From positions 558,001-622,000 of the forward strand of contig NZ_CP048630.1 in assembly GCF_010669125.1 (NCBI RefSeq): a stretch of 64,000 bases of DNA, given 5' to 3'. The notes beneath the pieces are model-generated. The model was not told the DNA's origin and did no database searches. It saw only the letters and a list, made by a program, of their open reading frames with translations. Position numbers and translations under genes: made by a program. Source of the DNA: Ancylobacter pratisalsi (GTDB taxonomy: Bacteria; Pseudomonadota; Alphaproteobacteria; Rhizobiales; Xanthobacteraceae). This document shows positions 7,607-17,404 of this stretch, one piece after another. How positions within the stretch are numbered: position 1 is the stretch's first letter; each line of letters begins with the position of its first letter.

Positions 7607-8251
7607 TCAGAACTTGTAGTTCACGCCAGCGCGCACGACGCTCGCGGTCAGGCCGCTCTTGACGCCGATGCTGTCGTAGTAGTCCTCGCCGAGGTCCATG
7701 TAGAGGTACTCGGCCTTGACGGTCCAGTTGTTCGTCAGGGCGTACTCGACGCCGCCGCCGACCGTCCAGCCAACAGCCGTGTTGTCGGAGGTCAGGCCAG
7801 TGATCTCGTTCTTGACCTCGTTGTGGCCCCAGGCGAGACCGCCGGTGACGTAGGGCAGAACGTTGTCGAACGCGTAGCCGAGGCGGGCGCGCACGGTGCC
7901 GAAATAGTCCATCTTCGACTCATAGCCGAAGGCGTTGTCCTTGATGTCCGAGCCCTGGAAGTCAGCCTCGGCGCCCAGCACGACATTGTTGCCGAGCTGG
8001 TAGTTCACGCCGATCTGGCCGCCACCGAGGAAGCCATCGGGGTCAAGGCCGTACGTCGAAGCGCCGCCCTCGCCCGAACCCCAGGCGTAGCCGGCGTTGG
8101 CACCGAGATAGAAGCCCGTCCAGGTGAAGGCCGGCTCGGCGACTACCACCGGGGCCTTGGTCGGATAGGGCTGCGGCAAGTCAGCGGCGAAAGCCGGGGC
8201 CGCGACCAGGAGGGCAGCAGCGGCCATGCCCGAGCGGATGATCGTATTCAT
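7607..8251 (-). CDS. Outer-membrane beta-barrel protein (Omp25/31-like), copy 1
   Basis: A 214-residue porin-family protein typical of Rhizobiales. It has a signal peptide (MNTIIRSGMAAAALLVAAPAFA), the TWTGFYLGANAGYAWG first strand, DYFGTVRARLGYAF in mid-barrel and the closing AEYLYMDLG...VRAGVNYKF ending in Phe, the usual recognition residue for BAM assembly. The ATG at 8251 has GGAGAG upstream; an in-frame Met 11 codons earlier is ignored because the signal peptide starts here. A close paralogue is encoded 400 bases upstream on the same strand, suggesting tandem duplication. Role is structural or diffusion-related in the outer membrane. Confidence 0.92.
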   Translation of the reverse strand: MNTIIRSGMAAAALLVAAPAFAADLPQPYPTKAPVVVAEPAFTWTGFYLGANAGYAWGSGEGGASTYGLDPDGFLGGGQIGVNYQLGNNVVLGAEADFQGSDIKDNAFGYESKMDYFGTVRARLGYAFDNVLPYVTGGLAWGHNEVKNEITGLTSDNTAVGWTVGGGVEYALTNNWTVKAEYLYMDLGEDYYDSIGVKSGLTASVVRAGVNYKF

Positions 8252-8651
8252 AGGGTACTCTCCGAGCGACAACAAAACTGGCATTCAGCCAAGCTCGGAG
8301 GTGAGATAGGCGGCCAGATAGGCATGTCGAGGGCCAGATTGCGGCGAAATCAGTCTGCATCTCACCGCGATCCGCGCCCCGTTCGGCGCGAAACGCGGCG
8401 AAACCCGGCATGGATGCTGACTCTTCGGCGGTAAATTCCGCTGCGTCAAATCGCGATTGAACGCAACAATTTCGCCATGATCGACATGCGAATGCGTTTA
8501 GCCTGTTGCCAAAACAGCACAAAATGGGCGTGCACCTCGAAGTTTGGCGCCGAAACCGGCCGGCGAAATCCAGACGCCAAAACAGAATGGCCGCGACACC
8601 CGGCGATTCCGGATGTCGCGGCCATTGACGGTGTTTCAGGCGTACGGCGGA
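8252..8651. other. Intergenic region between the two tandem OMP genes
   Basis: A 400-base gap with no protein-like frame. Its right end carries the terminator of the upstream paralogue (8587-8625), and its left end must contain the promoter and 5' leader of the 7607-8251 gene. The motif GGCGAAAYC recurs around 8344, 8398 and 8566, which may be chance in GC-rich DNA. I cannot place a -35/-10 pair with confidence. Confidence 0.5.
8587..8625 (-). terminator. Intrinsic terminator after OMP copy 2
   Basis: A perfect 12-bp stem (ATGGCCGCGACA at 8587-8598 with TGTCGCGGCCAT at 8614-8625). The 15-base loop can form an inner CCGG/CCGG pair. On the minus strand it is followed by TTCTGTTTTGG. It lies just downstream of the 8652-9263 gene, so each OMP paralogue is its own transcription unit. 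Confidence 0.75.
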
Positions 8652-9263
8652 TCAGAACTTGTAGTTCACACCCGCGCGCAGCATGTTCGTGGTCAGGCCG
8701 ACGTCGAGCGGGCCGCTGATGGTGTTGTAGGTCTCCGAGCCCATGTCGAGATAGAGATACTCGGCCCGCAGCGTGACATTGTTGCTCACCGCATACTCGC
8801 CACCGAAGCCAAGCGTCCAGCCGGTGTGAGTCTTGTCGTCGGAAAGACCGCCGACCTCGTAGGTGCCGCCACCATAGGCGAAACCGCCGGTGCCGTAGAT
8901 CAGGAACTGATCGACGGCGAAGCCGGCGCGGGCGCGCAGCGTGCCGAAATAGTCAAGCGTGAACACCGAGCTCTCGACGTTCGAATACTGCAGATCGGCC
9001 TCGAAGCCGAGCACCAGCGGGCCAGAACCCTGCCAGTTGTAGCCCGCCTGAATACCGCCGACGAAACCGTCCGTGTCCGGCGACCAGTCGGCCGTGCCCC
9101 AGCCGTAGCCGGCGTTGGCGCCGAGGTAGAAGCCGGTCCAGGTAAAGGGCATCGCCGCCGCATAGGCGACGGGTTCGGGAGCCGGATAGCCGAGGTCGGC
9201 CGCTGCTGCCGGGGCGGAGATCAGGGCCGCAAGGCCCAGACCCGCAAGAATGCTGCGATTCAT
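8652..9263 (-). CDS. Outer-membrane beta-barrel protein (Omp25/31-like), copy 2
   Basis: A 203-residue paralogue of the neighbouring barrel. It has a signal peptide ending near SAPAAA, then FTWTGFYLGANAGYGWG, a central LDYFGTLRARAGFAV strand pair and a C-terminal LRAGVNYKF with terminal Phe. AGGAGAG precedes the ATG at 9263. Compared with copy 1 it lacks a few loop residues between strands, the normal place for porin divergence. The AT-rich region upstream probably carries a strong promoter, as expected for an abundant outer-membrane protein. Confidence 0.92.
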   Translation of the reverse strand: MNRSILAGLGLAALISAPAAAADLGYPAPEPVAYAAAMPFTWTGFYLGANAGYGWGTADWSPDTDGFVGGIQAGYNWQGSGPLVLGFEADLQYSNVESSVFTLDYFGTLRARAGFAVDQFLIYGTGGFAYGGGTYEVGGLSDDKTHTGWTLGFGGEYAVSNNVTLRAEYLYLDMGSETYNTISGPLDVGLTTNMLRAGVNYKF

Positions 9264-9668
9264 GGTGCTCTCCTAAAATGTCATGCGGGCACGCCGGGCC
9301 CGCCCCGCGAATTCGGATGGCTGACACTCCCATAAATGTATGATCAGAATCTTATGGCATTTAGTAAGAATAAGGTATGCTTAACGCTTCGTTTATTGCC
9401 AAATCTGATATTAATACTCTTTGTCTGAGATAGTATAAAAAGACACACTCAAGCTCTTATGTAAGACGCGCGGATATACACTTCGTCTTATGGTTATCGT
9501 TTGGTAAAGGTTCGCCCAACTCGCGAAACCGGGCAGCCGGCCACGCGGCGGCGCGCAGGAGGCGATGGCTGAAGATCCGAAGCGATGGTTTTCTCGTAGG
9601 GTCAGACAGACTAAACGCATGGCGCGCGCCTATCGCTCCCCCGTGCCTTCAATCGAGAAACAGAGCCC
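9264..9668. other. Divergent intergenic region, AT-rich
   Basis: A 405-base gap between the minus-strand OMP gene and the plus-strand SDR gene. About 9320-9500 is AT-rich and should contain both promoters. An inverted repeat TCTTA-N10-TAAGA (9350-9354 / 9365-9369) is a possible operator. Short reading frames here look random and I assign none. Confidence 0.5.
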
Positions 9669-10451
9669 ATGCCTGCCACCGGACCGATCGACCCATGCGA
9701 AACGCGCCCCGTTGCCCTGGTAACAGGCGGCGCCGTGCGCATTGGCCGGGCGATCTGCCTGGAGCTTGCACGGGCGGGCTATGACATCGCATTGCATGTG
9801 CGGCACACAGGTCCCGCAGGCGAGGCCGTGCGGGCGGAGGTCGAGGCGCTCGGCGCGCGCGCTGTCGCCTTGCCGGCGGAGCTTGCCGATGCCGGAGCGG
9901 TCGCGGGCCTGCTGCCTGCCGCCATTGAGCAGCTCGGGCCGGTCAGCCTCTTGGTCAACAACGCCTCAGAGTTTCAGCCGGACGGGGTCGGCGACCTCGA
10001 TCTTGACCGGTGGAACCGGCATTTCGACGCCAATCTGCGGGCGCCGGTCTTCCTCTCCGAAGCCTTCGCCCGGGCTCTACCGGCACCGATGCACGGCGCG
10101 ATCGTGAACATCATCGACCAGCGCGTGCTCAAGCCGACGCCCAGCTACCTTTCTTATAGTCTGGCCAAGAACGGACTGTGGGCCGCCACCCGCATGCTTG
10201 CCCAGGCGCTTGCCCCGCGCATCCGCGTCAATGGTGTAGGCCCGGGGCCGACGCTGGCGAGCGTCCATCAGGATAGTGAAGACTTCGCGCGTCAATGCGC
10301 GGCGCTGCCGCTCGGCAGCGGCCCCACGCCGGGGGAGATCGCCGACGCGGTGGTGTTCCTCGCCCGCGCCCGCAGCGTCACCGGGCAGATGATCGCGGTC
10401 GATGGCGGCCAGCATCTGGCCTGGCGCACCGCGGACACGGAAACTGACTGA
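9669..10451 (+). CDS. SDR-family oxidoreductase, possible pteridine (FolM-like) reductase
   Basis: A 260-residue short-chain dehydrogenase/reductase with a Rossmann fold. The dinucleotide motif TGGAVRIGR (near residue 20) has the GGA.RIG form typical of FolM and pteridine reductases rather than FabG. VNNASEF is the NNA motif, and YSLAK holds the catalytic Tyr-x3-Lys. RVNGVGPGPTL and GQMIAVDGGQHL close the fold. If the FolM assignment holds, it reduces dihydromonapterin or dihydrofolate with NADPH; no folate gene is adjacent to support it, so a general carbonyl reductase is the alternative. Confidence 0.82.
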   Translation: MPATGPIDPCETRPVALVTGGAVRIGRAICLELARAGYDIALHVRHTGPAGEAVRAEVEALGARAVALPAELADAGAVAGLLPAAIEQLGPVSLLVNNASEFQPDGVGDLDLDRWNRHFDANLRAPVFLSEAFARALPAPMHGAIVNIIDQRVLKPTPSYLSYSLAKNGLWAATRMLAQALAPRIRVNGVGPGPTLASVHQDSEDFARQCAALPLGSGPTPGEIADAVVFLARARSVTGQMIAVDGGQHLAWRTADTETD

Positions 10452-10541
10452 AGCATGTGTTTCGGCGCGTTTTCTTCACGCGAACCGAAACCTACTTCGC
10501 TCGAAACGCTCTGGAGCCTGAACCCAAGGACGTGAGTGCCG

Positions 10542-11477
10542 CTAACGACGGCGCGCATCCGCGATCGAAAAGCCGCCGATCCCCAGCATCACCAGAACGG
10601 AACCGGCCAGCTCGATCATCGTGACCTTCTCGCCGAGAAACAGGAAGGCAAGCCCCATGGTCGCCACGGGGCTGACCGTGCCGATCATGGCATTGGCCGC
10701 CGGCGGTATCCGCTTGAGCGCCGCGTTCATGAAAAAGGTGGGCAGGACGGTCGCCCCGATCGCGATCATCAGCGCGAGCGTCAGCACGTCGCCGGACACC
10801 ACCAGGCCTTCGAGCGGGCGCATCAGGGCAAACTGCGCCAGGGACACGATCGACGCCGATGTCATCGCGATGCAGGTGAACAGAGCCGAACCGATGCTGC
10901 GCAGCAGGCTGCCAGCGAGAAGCTGGTAGAGGGCGAAACTCAGCGCGGCCATCGCCACGAAGCCGGCGCCGCGCAGCGTGTCGGTTCCGGTGGCGGCGAA
11001 GTTCTGCAGGAAGATCACCGCCAGTCCGCAATAGGCAACGGCGAAGGCGAGCAGCGCCCTCGCACGGATCGGCTGGCGGAACAGCAAAGCTCCCAGCAGC
11101 ACCACAAAGAGTGGATAGGTGAACAGAATGAGCCGCGCGAAGGAGGCGGAAATGTACTGCAGCCCGAGGAAGTCCGAGTAGCTCGCCAGCCAGTAGCCGA
11201 GGGCGCCGACCAGCGCCGAGCGCAGCAGGACACCGCGGGACGGCATCGCCTCCCCGTTGGCCCGCATCCGAAACACCGCGATCGCGCCGATCACCAGATA
11301 GAACGGCAGCGCGAACACCATGCGCAACGCCAGCAGCGTCTCCGGGTCGAGCCCGATGCCGTAGGCGATCTTGATGATGATGCCCTTGGAGGCGAACAGG
11401 ATCGCCCCGGTCGCGCCGAAGAGATAGCCGCTCGGGGAAAAGGCGGGCCTTAGGGCCGGGGCAGCGAGACTGGACAT
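10542..11477 (-). CDS. DMT-superfamily (EamA) transporter
   Basis: A 311-residue inner-membrane protein with about ten hydrophobic helices in two repeated EamA halves. The first half includes GYLFGATGAILFASKGIIIK, and the second begins around GAGFVAMAALSFALYQLLAG. The Pro-containing end FFMNAALKRIPPAANAMIGTVSPV with FLGEKVT is a family hallmark. The ATG at 11477 is chosen because the 40 upstream codons are polar and non-conserved. Such proteins usually export small metabolites; the substrate cannot be told from sequence. Confidence 0.86.
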   Translation of the reverse strand: MSSLAAPALRPAFSPSGYLFGATGAILFASKGIIIKIAYGIGLDPETLLALRMVFALPFYLVIGAIAVFRMRANGEAMPSRGVLLRSALVGALGYWLASYSDFLGLQYISASFARLILFTYPLFVVLLGALLFRQPIRARALLAFAVAYCGLAVIFLQNFAATGTDTLRGAGFVAMAALSFALYQLLAGSLLRSIGSALFTCIAMTSASIVSLAQFALMRPLEGLVVSGDVLTLALMIAIGATVLPTFFMNAALKRIPPAANAMIGTVSPVATMGLAFLFLGEKVTMIELAGSVLVMLGIGGFSIADARRR

Positions 11478-11624
11478 GGAATTGGCACTGAACACAGGGT
11501 TGGCGCTGCGCCACACGGCAGCATGGCAAGACCGCAGCTTGGGCGGATCGTCAGCAATAGATCCAAACCGCGCCGAGCGCAGCCGGCTCGCGCGCATGGC
11601 TTCCGGCAGAGGCGCGCGCGACAG

Positions 11625-12452
11625 TCAACCCAATAGGCGTCGTGGGGTCCAGCCCTGGAAGCGCTCCTTGACGCTTGGGCGTGCGATGAAGAGGAAGTTG
11701 TTGATGTAGCCGAACGGCTCACGCGCGGCCGTGCCCGCCGCGTTCAACGCTCCGATGTTCTGATGGCGCGCGCGATCGAAGGTCTCGATCGGGTGCAGGC
11801 CATCGGCAAGCGCGAAGAAGCCCTCATAGCCAAGCGGCTCCAGCATGGCTCTCATCGAAGCCACGGCTTCCGGGCGATGCCGCTCCTCGGCCTCCACAAG
11901 CAGCGTCGGCCGGCTGCTCGCGATCAACCCGGCAGCGCCGTCCAGAACCTTCTGTTCATGCCCCTCGACGTCGATCTTGATGAAATCGACGGGGCCCTCG
12001 ACAAAGCTGTCGAGACGGACGGCCCGGATCATCAGTTTATCCACCGGAACATCGGCCGCGATCGCCCGGCCGTCGACCGTGGCAAGCGGAGAAAAGCCGA
12101 CCGGTATGTGGAGTTCGACCACGCCGTTATCGTCGCTGACCACGCACTCGAACAGCTTCATCCGTCCGGACTTCAGGTCCTTGGCGAAACGGCTTGCCAG
12201 GACGCGGCCCATGGCGGGATTCGGCTCGAAGGCAAAAACCTGTGCACCGAGCCGCAGCAGCCAGTAGCTGTAAAGTCCACGATTGGCGCCAACGTCAAAC
12301 GCGATTTCGCCACGACTGACAACCAAGGGAAGCAGCTGAATCTCACTCAGGGGGTTCTTGCCGACACGCCAGTCCGCCACCAGACTGACCATGCCGAACG
12401 CCCACGGCAGATGACTCTCACCCGCCGCTCTTAGCGATACCACCACGCACAC
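11625..12452 (-). CDS. FkbM-family methyltransferase
   Basis: A 275-residue SAM-dependent methyltransferase. Motif I is [16 protein letters not shown], an acidic SAM-ribose ligand follows in VFAFEPNPA, and the FkbM signature [17 protein letters not shown] is intact. Members O-methylate sugars or polyketides, often in surface polysaccharide. The GTG at 12452, preceded by AGGAAAAGGG, is the first usable start; an internal start cannot be excluded. Neighbours give no pathway. Confidence 0.88.
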   Translation of the reverse strand: MCVVVSLRAAGESHLPWAFGMVSLVADWRVGKNPLSEIQLLPLVVSRGEIAFDVGANRGLYSYWLLRLGAQVFAFEPNPAMGRVLASRFAKDLKSGRMKLFECVVSDDNGVVELHIPVGFSPLATVDGRAIAADVPVDKLMIRAVRLDSFVEGPVDFIKIDVEGHEQKVLDGAAGLIASSRPTLLVEAEERHRPEAVASMRAMLEPLGYEGFFALADGLHPIETFDRARHQNIGALNAAGTAAREPFGYINNFLFIARPSVKERFQGWTPRRLLG

Positions 12453-12582
12453 CCCTTTTCCTGCCTCTGCCTCGGCAAGCTCCCCGGCCGAACATCTAGC
12501 ATATTGTTTCGAATTTCATAGTAATTTTAATCAGGATGCCCACCCCCTGTTCCCACGTAATTGGAATCCGTATCTAGAGAGC

Positions 12583-14673
12583 ATGAACGGACCGAACCGA
12601 GACCTTCCCGAGCCGGAAAACGATATCACTGATGACGCCGAGGAGGCAGCCGTCGCCGCGTCGGAAGACGACCGCGCGCTCGTTGACGACGCCGAGGACA
12701 GTGAACCCGCGCCCGGCTCGCTCGCCATGGGCCGCGCGGCGATCCTGCGCGCGATCAAGCACGCCCCGAAAGGCCCCGGCGTCTACCGCATGCTCGGGCC
12801 GGACGGAACCGTGCTCTATGTCGGCAAGGCCAAGAGCATCGCCAAGCGCATCATCGCCTATACCCGCCCGACCGGCCTCACCGCCCGGATCATGCGCATG
12901 GTCGCGGCCACGGCGGAAATGGAGTTCGTCTCCACCGGAACGGAAACCGAGGCGCTGCTGCTTGAGGCCAACCTCATCAAGCAGCTACGGCCGCGCTTCA
13001 ATGTGCTGCTGCGCGACGACAAGTCGTTTCCCTACATCCTCATCACCCGCGACCATGACGCACCGCAGATTACCAAGCATCGCGGCGCGCGCAGTCGGCC
13101 GGGCGACTACTACGGGCCCTTCGCCTCGGTCTGGGCGGTCAACCGCACCATCAACGCGCTGCAGAAGGCCTTCCTGGTGCGGTCCTGCTCCGACAGCTTT
13201 TACGAGGCCCGCACCCGCCCCTGCCTGCTGTTCCAGATCAAGCGCTGCTCCGGGCCGTGCACCGGCGAGGTGAGCCATGAGGCCTATGCCGGCTATGTCC
13301 GCGAGGCGCGCGATTTCCTGTCCGGCAAGAGCCGGGTGGTGAAGGAGCAACTGGCCCGCGAGATGGAGCTCGCCTCCGACGAACTGGAGTTCGAGCGGGC
13401 CGCCGTGCTGCGCGACCGCTTGGCCGCCCTCTCCGCGGTTCAGGGCACGCAGGGCATCAACCCGCGCTCGGTGGAAGAGGCGGACGTCTTCGCCATTCAC
13501 CAGGAAGGCGGGGCAACCTGCGTGCAGGTGTTCTTCTTTCGCACCGGCCAGAACTGGGGCAACCACGCGCTCTACCCGCGCGCGGATCGTTCGCTCTCCT
13601 CCGCCGAGGTTCTGGAGTCCTTCCTCGCCCAGTTTTACGAAGACAAGCCCTGCCCGCGCCTGATCCTGCTCAGCGACGACATCGAGGAGCGCGAATTGCT
13701 GGAGGAGGCGCTGTCCACCCGCGCCGGCCACCGCGTCGAGATCGCCGTGCCGCGCCGGGGCGAGAAGCGCGAGCTGGTGGAGCATGCCCTGCAGAATGCA
13801 CGCGAGGCGCTCGGCCGAAAGCTGGCCGAAAGCGCAAGCCAGGCACGGCTGCTGGGCGAGCTTGCCCGAAGCTTCGACCTCAAGGAGCCCCCCCGGCGCA
13901 TCGAGGTGTACGACAACAGCCACATCATGGGCACCAATGCCGTTGGCGGCATGATCGTCGCCGGCCCGGAAGGTTTCGCCAAAAGCCAGTACCGCAAGTT
14001 CAACATCAAGTCGGCGGATCTCGCCCCGGGCGACGACTACGGCATGATGCGCGAAGTGCTGACGCGGCGGTTCTCCCGGCTACTGCGGGAATCTCCGAAG
14101 GCCAAGGCGCAGGCGGAAGCGGAGGCGCCGGTCACTGAAGATCCCAACACCCCGCCCCTCCCCGCCGACGCCATGGAAGACGACGCCGACGAGGCTGTCG
14201 TTGAGGCATCCGCCGCCGCCTGGCCCGATCTCGTCCTCATCGACGGCGGCCCCGGTCAGCTCAAGGCGGCGAGCGAGACGCTGTCGGAACTGGGAATCAC
14301 CGACGTGCCGCTGGTGGGCGTCGCAAAGGGACCGGACCGCGACGCCGGCCGCGAGACATTTTATAGGGAGGGGCGCGCGCCCTTCCGGCTGGAGCCGCGC
14401 GACCCGGTGCTCTATTTCGTCCAGCGCCTGCGCGACGAGGCTCACCGTTTCGCGATCGGCTCCCACCGCGCGCGGCGCACCAAGGACATCAGCCGCGCCG
14501 GGCTGCAGGAAATTCCCGGTGTCGGACCGACACGCAAACGCGCGCTGCTGCACCATTTCGGCACGCTCAAGGCCATTGAACGCGCCTCGCTCGCCGACCT
14601 TGAAGAGGTGGCGGGCGTGAACGCGGCGACCGCGCGCGCGGTCTATGACTTCTTCCATACGAAACCGGGCTGA
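12583..14673 (+). CDS. uvrC: Excinuclease ABC subunit C
   Basis: A 696-residue nucleotide-excision-repair nuclease that makes both incisions around a lesion held by UvrB. Domains in order: an acidic low-complexity N-terminal extension (1-55), GIY-YIG endonuclease (GPGVYRM...VLYVGKAK, about 65-140), a Cys-rich linker ([15 protein letters not shown]), the UvrB-binding UVR motif (about 245-285), an RNase-H-like nuclease ([17 protein letters not shown]) and two helix-hairpin-helix motifs ([20 protein letters not shown]). An acidic insert at about 505-545 interrupts the C-terminal nuclease. It is larger than the usual 600 residues because of the extension and insert. It heads the uvrC-pgsA-moaD-moaE run. 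Confidence 0.97.
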   Translation: MNGPNRDLPEPENDITDDAEEAAVAASEDDRALVDDAEDSEPAPGSLAMGRAAILRAIKHAPKGPGVYRMLGPDGTVLYVGKAKSIAKRIIAYTRPTGLTARIMRMVAATAEMEFVSTGTETEALLLEANLIKQLRPRFNVLLRDDKSFPYILITRDHDAPQITKHRGARSRPGDYYGPFASVWAVNRTINALQKAFLVRSCSDSFYEARTRPCLLFQIKRCSGPCTGEVSHEAYAGYVREARDFLSGKSRVVKEQLAREMELASDELEFERAAVLRDRLAALSAVQGTQGINPRSVEEADVFAIHQEGGATCVQVFFFRTGQNWGNHALYPRADRSLSSAEVLESFLAQFYEDKPCPRLILLSDDIEERELLEEALSTRAGHRVEIAVPRRGEKRELVEHALQNAREALGRKLAESASQARLLGELARSFDLKEPPRRIEVYDNSHIMGTNAVGGMIVAGPEGFAKSQYRKFNIKSADLAPGDDYGMMREVLTRRFSRLLRESPKAKAQAEAEAPVTEDPNTPPLPADAMEDDADEAVVEASAAAWPDLVLIDGGPGQLKAASETLSELGITDVPLVGVAKGPDRDAGRETFYREGRAPFRLEPRDPVLYFVQRLRDEAHRFAIGSHRARRTKDISRAGLQEIPGVGPTRKRALLHHFGTLKAIERASLADLEEVAGVNAATARAVYDFFHTKPG

Positions 14674-14815
14674 GGCAGCATGCGGGCGACGGTGCGCCAT
14701 GGGAAGGTCACAGCGCGGGTCCATGGTGCCGGATCAGAATTGGCGAGACGCATGACGTGGTGAGATTGACGTTAGGCACACGCGTCATTACGTCGAGCTA
14801 ACGGGAGCCGGCAGC

Positions 14816-15457
14816 ATGGTCGATGTCACCTCCAGCAACGAGACAATCACGGAGCCTGGAAAGGTGAAACGCGGACACGCGCTTGCGCTGCCGAACCTGC
14901 TCACCTACGGCCGGTGCATTGCCGTCCCGATGGTGGCCGCCTGCCTGTTCTGGGCGGACATTCTGGCCGGCGGGATGTGGCTTCGCTGGATCGCGCTGGC
15001 GATCTACGTCGTCGCGGCGATTACCGACTTCTTCGACGGCTATCTGGCGCGGGTGTGGTCGCAGCAGTCGGCCATCGGGCGCATGCTCGACCCCATCGCC
15101 GACAAGCTGCTGGTATCCACCTCGCTGCTGATGCTCGCCTCCGACGGCACCATCCGCGGCTGGTCGCTGTGGGCGGCGGTCGTCATCCTGTGCCGCGAGA
15201 TCCTGGTGTCGGGGCTGCGCGAATTCCTCGCCGAGCTGCGCGTGAGCGTGCCGGTGACGCGCCTGGCAAAGTGGAAGACCACCGCCCAGCTCGTCGCGGT
15301 CGGCGTGCTGCTCGCCGGCCCCGCCGGTGACAAGCTGGCCCCAGGCATCACACTGGTTGGCATCGTGCTGCTGTGGATCGCCGCGCTGCTGACCCTCTAC
15401 ACCGGCTGGGATTATTTCCGGGCCGGAGCGCGCCATCTCATCGAGGACGATGCGTGA
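14816..15457 (+). CDS. pgsA: CDP-diacylglycerol-glycerol-3-phosphate phosphatidyltransferase
   Basis: A 213-residue integral membrane enzyme that makes phosphatidylglycerophosphate, the committed step to phosphatidylglycerol and cardiolipin. The CDP-alcohol phosphotransferase signature DG-x2-AR-x8-G-x3-D-x3-D is complete in DGYLARVWSQQ...GRMLDPIAD. Several transmembrane helices flank it. GGGAG precedes the ATG. Its stop overlaps the GTG start of moaD, so translation is coupled even though the pathways differ. Confidence 0.96.
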   Translation: MVDVTSSNETITEPGKVKRGHALALPNLLTYGRCIAVPMVAACLFWADILAGGMWLRWIALAIYVVAAITDFFDGYLARVWSQQSAIGRMLDPIADKLLVSTSLLMLASDGTIRGWSLWAAVVILCREILVSGLREFLAELRVSVPVTRLAKWKTTAQLVAVGVLLAGPAGDKLAPGITLVGIVLLWIAALLTLYTGWDYFRAGARHLIEDDA

Positions 15458-15705
15458 AAATTCTTTATTTCGCCTGGGTGCGGGAGCGCATCGGGCTTGA
15501 ATCCGAGACGGTCGAACCGCCGGCGACGGTCCGGACTGTCGCCGATCTCGCCGGCTGGCTGGCCGCACGCGGCGAAGGTTACGCCCGCGCGTTCGAGAAC
15601 CCTCGTATCGTGCGCGCCGCGCTCGACCGCCGCCATGCCAAGCCTGACAGCGCCATCGACGGCGTCAATGAGATCGCCTTCTTCCCGCCGATGACCGGCG
15701 GCTGA
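15454..15705 (+). CDS. moaD: Molybdopterin synthase small (sulfur-carrier) subunit
   Basis: An 83-residue ubiquitin-fold protein ending in the required Gly-Gly (PPMTGG). MoeB-type activation and thiocarboxylation of that Gly makes it the sulfur donor for molybdopterin synthase. The start is GTG at 15454, overlapping the pgsA stop as GTGA; longer upstream frames run inside pgsA. The partner subunit moaE follows after 38 bases. Confidence 0.95.
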   Translation: MKILYFAWVRERIGLESETVEPPATVRTVADLAGWLAARGEGYARAFENPRIVRAALDRRHAKPDSAIDGVNEIAFFPPMTGG

Positions 15706-15743
15706 AACCGAAGGCGGGTAGCGAACACGCGGGAGGCCGACCC

Positions 15744-16202
15744 ATGTTCACCGTCCGCATCCAGTCCGAGGATTTCGACGCCTCCGCCGAGGCAAGCGCA
15801 CTTACGCGCGGGCGCACGGATGTCGGCGCGGTCGTCACCTTTGCCGGCCTGTGCCGCGCCGACGACGCGCCGGGCGGTGCGCCGCTCATCGCGCTGACGC
15901 TGGAGCATTATCCCGGCATGGCGGAAGAGGAAATCACCCGCATCGTCACCGAGGCGCGCGGGCGCTGGCCGCTCAGCGGCGCCACCGTGATTCACCGCTT
16001 CGGGCGGATGACGCCGGGCGACAACATTGTGCTCGTGGTCACCACCTCCGCCCATCGGGGCGCCGCTTTCGCTGCCGCCGAGTTCCTTATGGACTGGCTG
16101 AAGACCCGCGCGCCGTTCTGGAAGCTGGAAGAGCGCGAGGACGCGCAAGACTGGATCGCGGCCAAGGACTCCGACGATGACGCCGCGGGGCGGTGGAGTT
16201 GA
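15744..16202 (+). CDS. moaE: Molybdopterin synthase catalytic (large) subunit
   Basis: A 152-residue subunit that converts cyclic pyranopterin monophosphate to molybdopterin using MoaD thiocarboxylate. Conserved blocks are GAVVTFAGLCR, LTLEHYPGMAEEE, HRFGRMTPGDNIVLVVTTSAHR and the catalytic-Lys region FWKLEE. GGGAGG precedes the ATG. The gene ends 12 bases before a strong terminator shared with the convergent ilvE gene. Confidence 0.96.
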   Translation: MFTVRIQSEDFDASAEASALTRGRTDVGAVVTFAGLCRADDAPGGAPLIALTLEHYPGMAEEEITRIVTEARGRWPLSGATVIHRFGRMTPGDNIVLVVTTSAHRGAAFAAAEFLMDWLKTRAPFWKLEEREDAQDWIAAKDSDDDAAGRWS

Positions 16203-16213
16203 GGGTCCCATGA

Positions 16214-16241
16214 AAAAGGCCGCCCCTTCGGGCGGCCTTTT
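16214..16241. terminator. Bidirectional terminator between moaE and ilvE
   Basis: A perfect 12-bp stem (AAAAGGCCGCCC at 16214-16225 with GGGCGGCCTTTT at 16230-16241) and a four-base loop. The A run on one side and T run on the other let it terminate both convergent genes. Confidence 0.85.
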
Positions 16242-16270
16242 CCTGATCGTTCGAACGTGCCGTCGAAGCC

Positions 16271-17158
16271 TTATGCCGCCGCCTTCTTGGGCTGCACTTC
16301 GGCCATGTAGCTGTCGAACAGCGTCTTGGTGACCGGGCCGGGCTGATAATGACGGCCGGCGATCTCGGACACTGGCGTCACCTCGGCGGCGGTGCCGGTG
16401 ATGAAGCACTCGTCGAAGCTCTCCAGCTCTTCCGGCATGATCGCGCGCTCGCGCACCTCGATGCCATGGCGCTTGGCCAGCTCGATCACCGTCTGGCGGG
16501 TGATGCCGTTCAGGAACGCGTCGGCCTCCGGCGTGTGGATGACGCCGTCCTTGACGAAGAACACGTTGGCACCGGTGCACTCGGCCACGCGCCCGCGCCA
16601 GTCCAGCATCAGCGCATCCGAATAGCCTTCGCGTTCGGCGGCATGCTTGGAGATGGTGCAGATCATGTAGAGACCCGCCGCCTTCGAGGTCGAGGGCGCG
16701 GTCATCGGGTCCGGACGGCGGTACTTGGCCATGCCGATGCGGATGCCCTTGAGCCGTTCGGCCGGATCGAAATAGCTCGGCCATTCCCACGCCGCGATGG
16801 CGAGGTGGATCTGGTTGTTCTGCGCCGAGACACCCATCATGTCGGAACCGCGCCAGGCCACCGGGCGCAGATAGGCATCAACGAGGTTCTGCTTCGCCAG
16901 CAGTTCGCGGCAGGCGGCGTTGATCTCGGCGACGCTGTAGGGAATCTCGAAGTCGAGCAGCCGCGCGCTCTCCTTCAGGCGTTCAGTATGCGCGTCGAGC
17001 TTGAAAATCTCACCGCCATAGGCGCGCTCGCCCTCGAATACGCAGCTGCCGTAATGCAGACCGTGTGTCAGCACGTGAACCTGGGCATCCTGCCATGGCA
17101 CGAAAGCGCCATCGAGCCAGATCCAGCCGGTGCGTTTGTCGAAAGGTTCGCTTGCCAT
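16271..17158 (-). CDS. ilvE: Branched-chain amino acid aminotransferase
   Basis: A 295-residue fold-type-IV PLP enzyme that makes the last transamination of valine, leucine and isoleucine with glutamate. The PLP Lys lies in PSTSKAAGLYM. Other conserved segments are HGLHYGSCVFEGERAY, LRPVAWRG, EREGYSDALMLD and FITGTAAEVTPV. The ATG at 17158 has GGGAGAT upstream; a further in-frame Met 22 codons earlier lies in non-conserved sequence. It stands alone between a terminator and the divergent MarR gene. Confidence 0.95.
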   Translation of the reverse strand: MASEPFDKRTGWIWLDGAFVPWQDAQVHVLTHGLHYGSCVFEGERAYGGEIFKLDAHTERLKESARLLDFEIPYSVAEINAACRELLAKQNLVDAYLRPVAWRGSDMMGVSAQNNQIHLAIAAWEWPSYFDPAERLKGIRIGMAKYRRPDPMTAPSTSKAAGLYMICTISKHAAEREGYSDALMLDWRGRVAECTGANVFFVKDGVIHTPEADAFLNGITRQTVIELAKRHGIEVRERAIMPEELESFDECFITGTAAEVTPVSEIAGRHYQPGPVTKTLFDSYMAEVQPKKAAA

Positions 17159-17404
17159 GGTTCTATCTCCCGAACAGGTCGCCGGCGCCCATGGTGGCGT
17201 CGCGGCCTTCTTGTCCATCAGCATGGCGGCTTCGGCTGTGTTGCGAGAACGCTAAGTTTTGCCTCGCAGCCGAAGTCCCGTTATCTTTCACCGCCTTGTA
17301 GGCGGCCAGTCTACATCCCGCTCCGAACCGGGTCGACGGCCTCGCCGAACGATCCTTTCGTGGAGCGGGACATCTCGGTAACGATCATAACGAAAAAAGT
17401 CAAC

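Noticed and set aside
14674..14815. Inverted sequence ATGACG / CGTCAT between uvrC and pgsA
   Set aside because: Arms are only six bases with wide spacing, which is expected by chance.
16349..17404. In-frame N-terminal extension of the MarR gene
   Set aside because: It reads antisense to ilvE; the conserved MarR protein begins at 17405.
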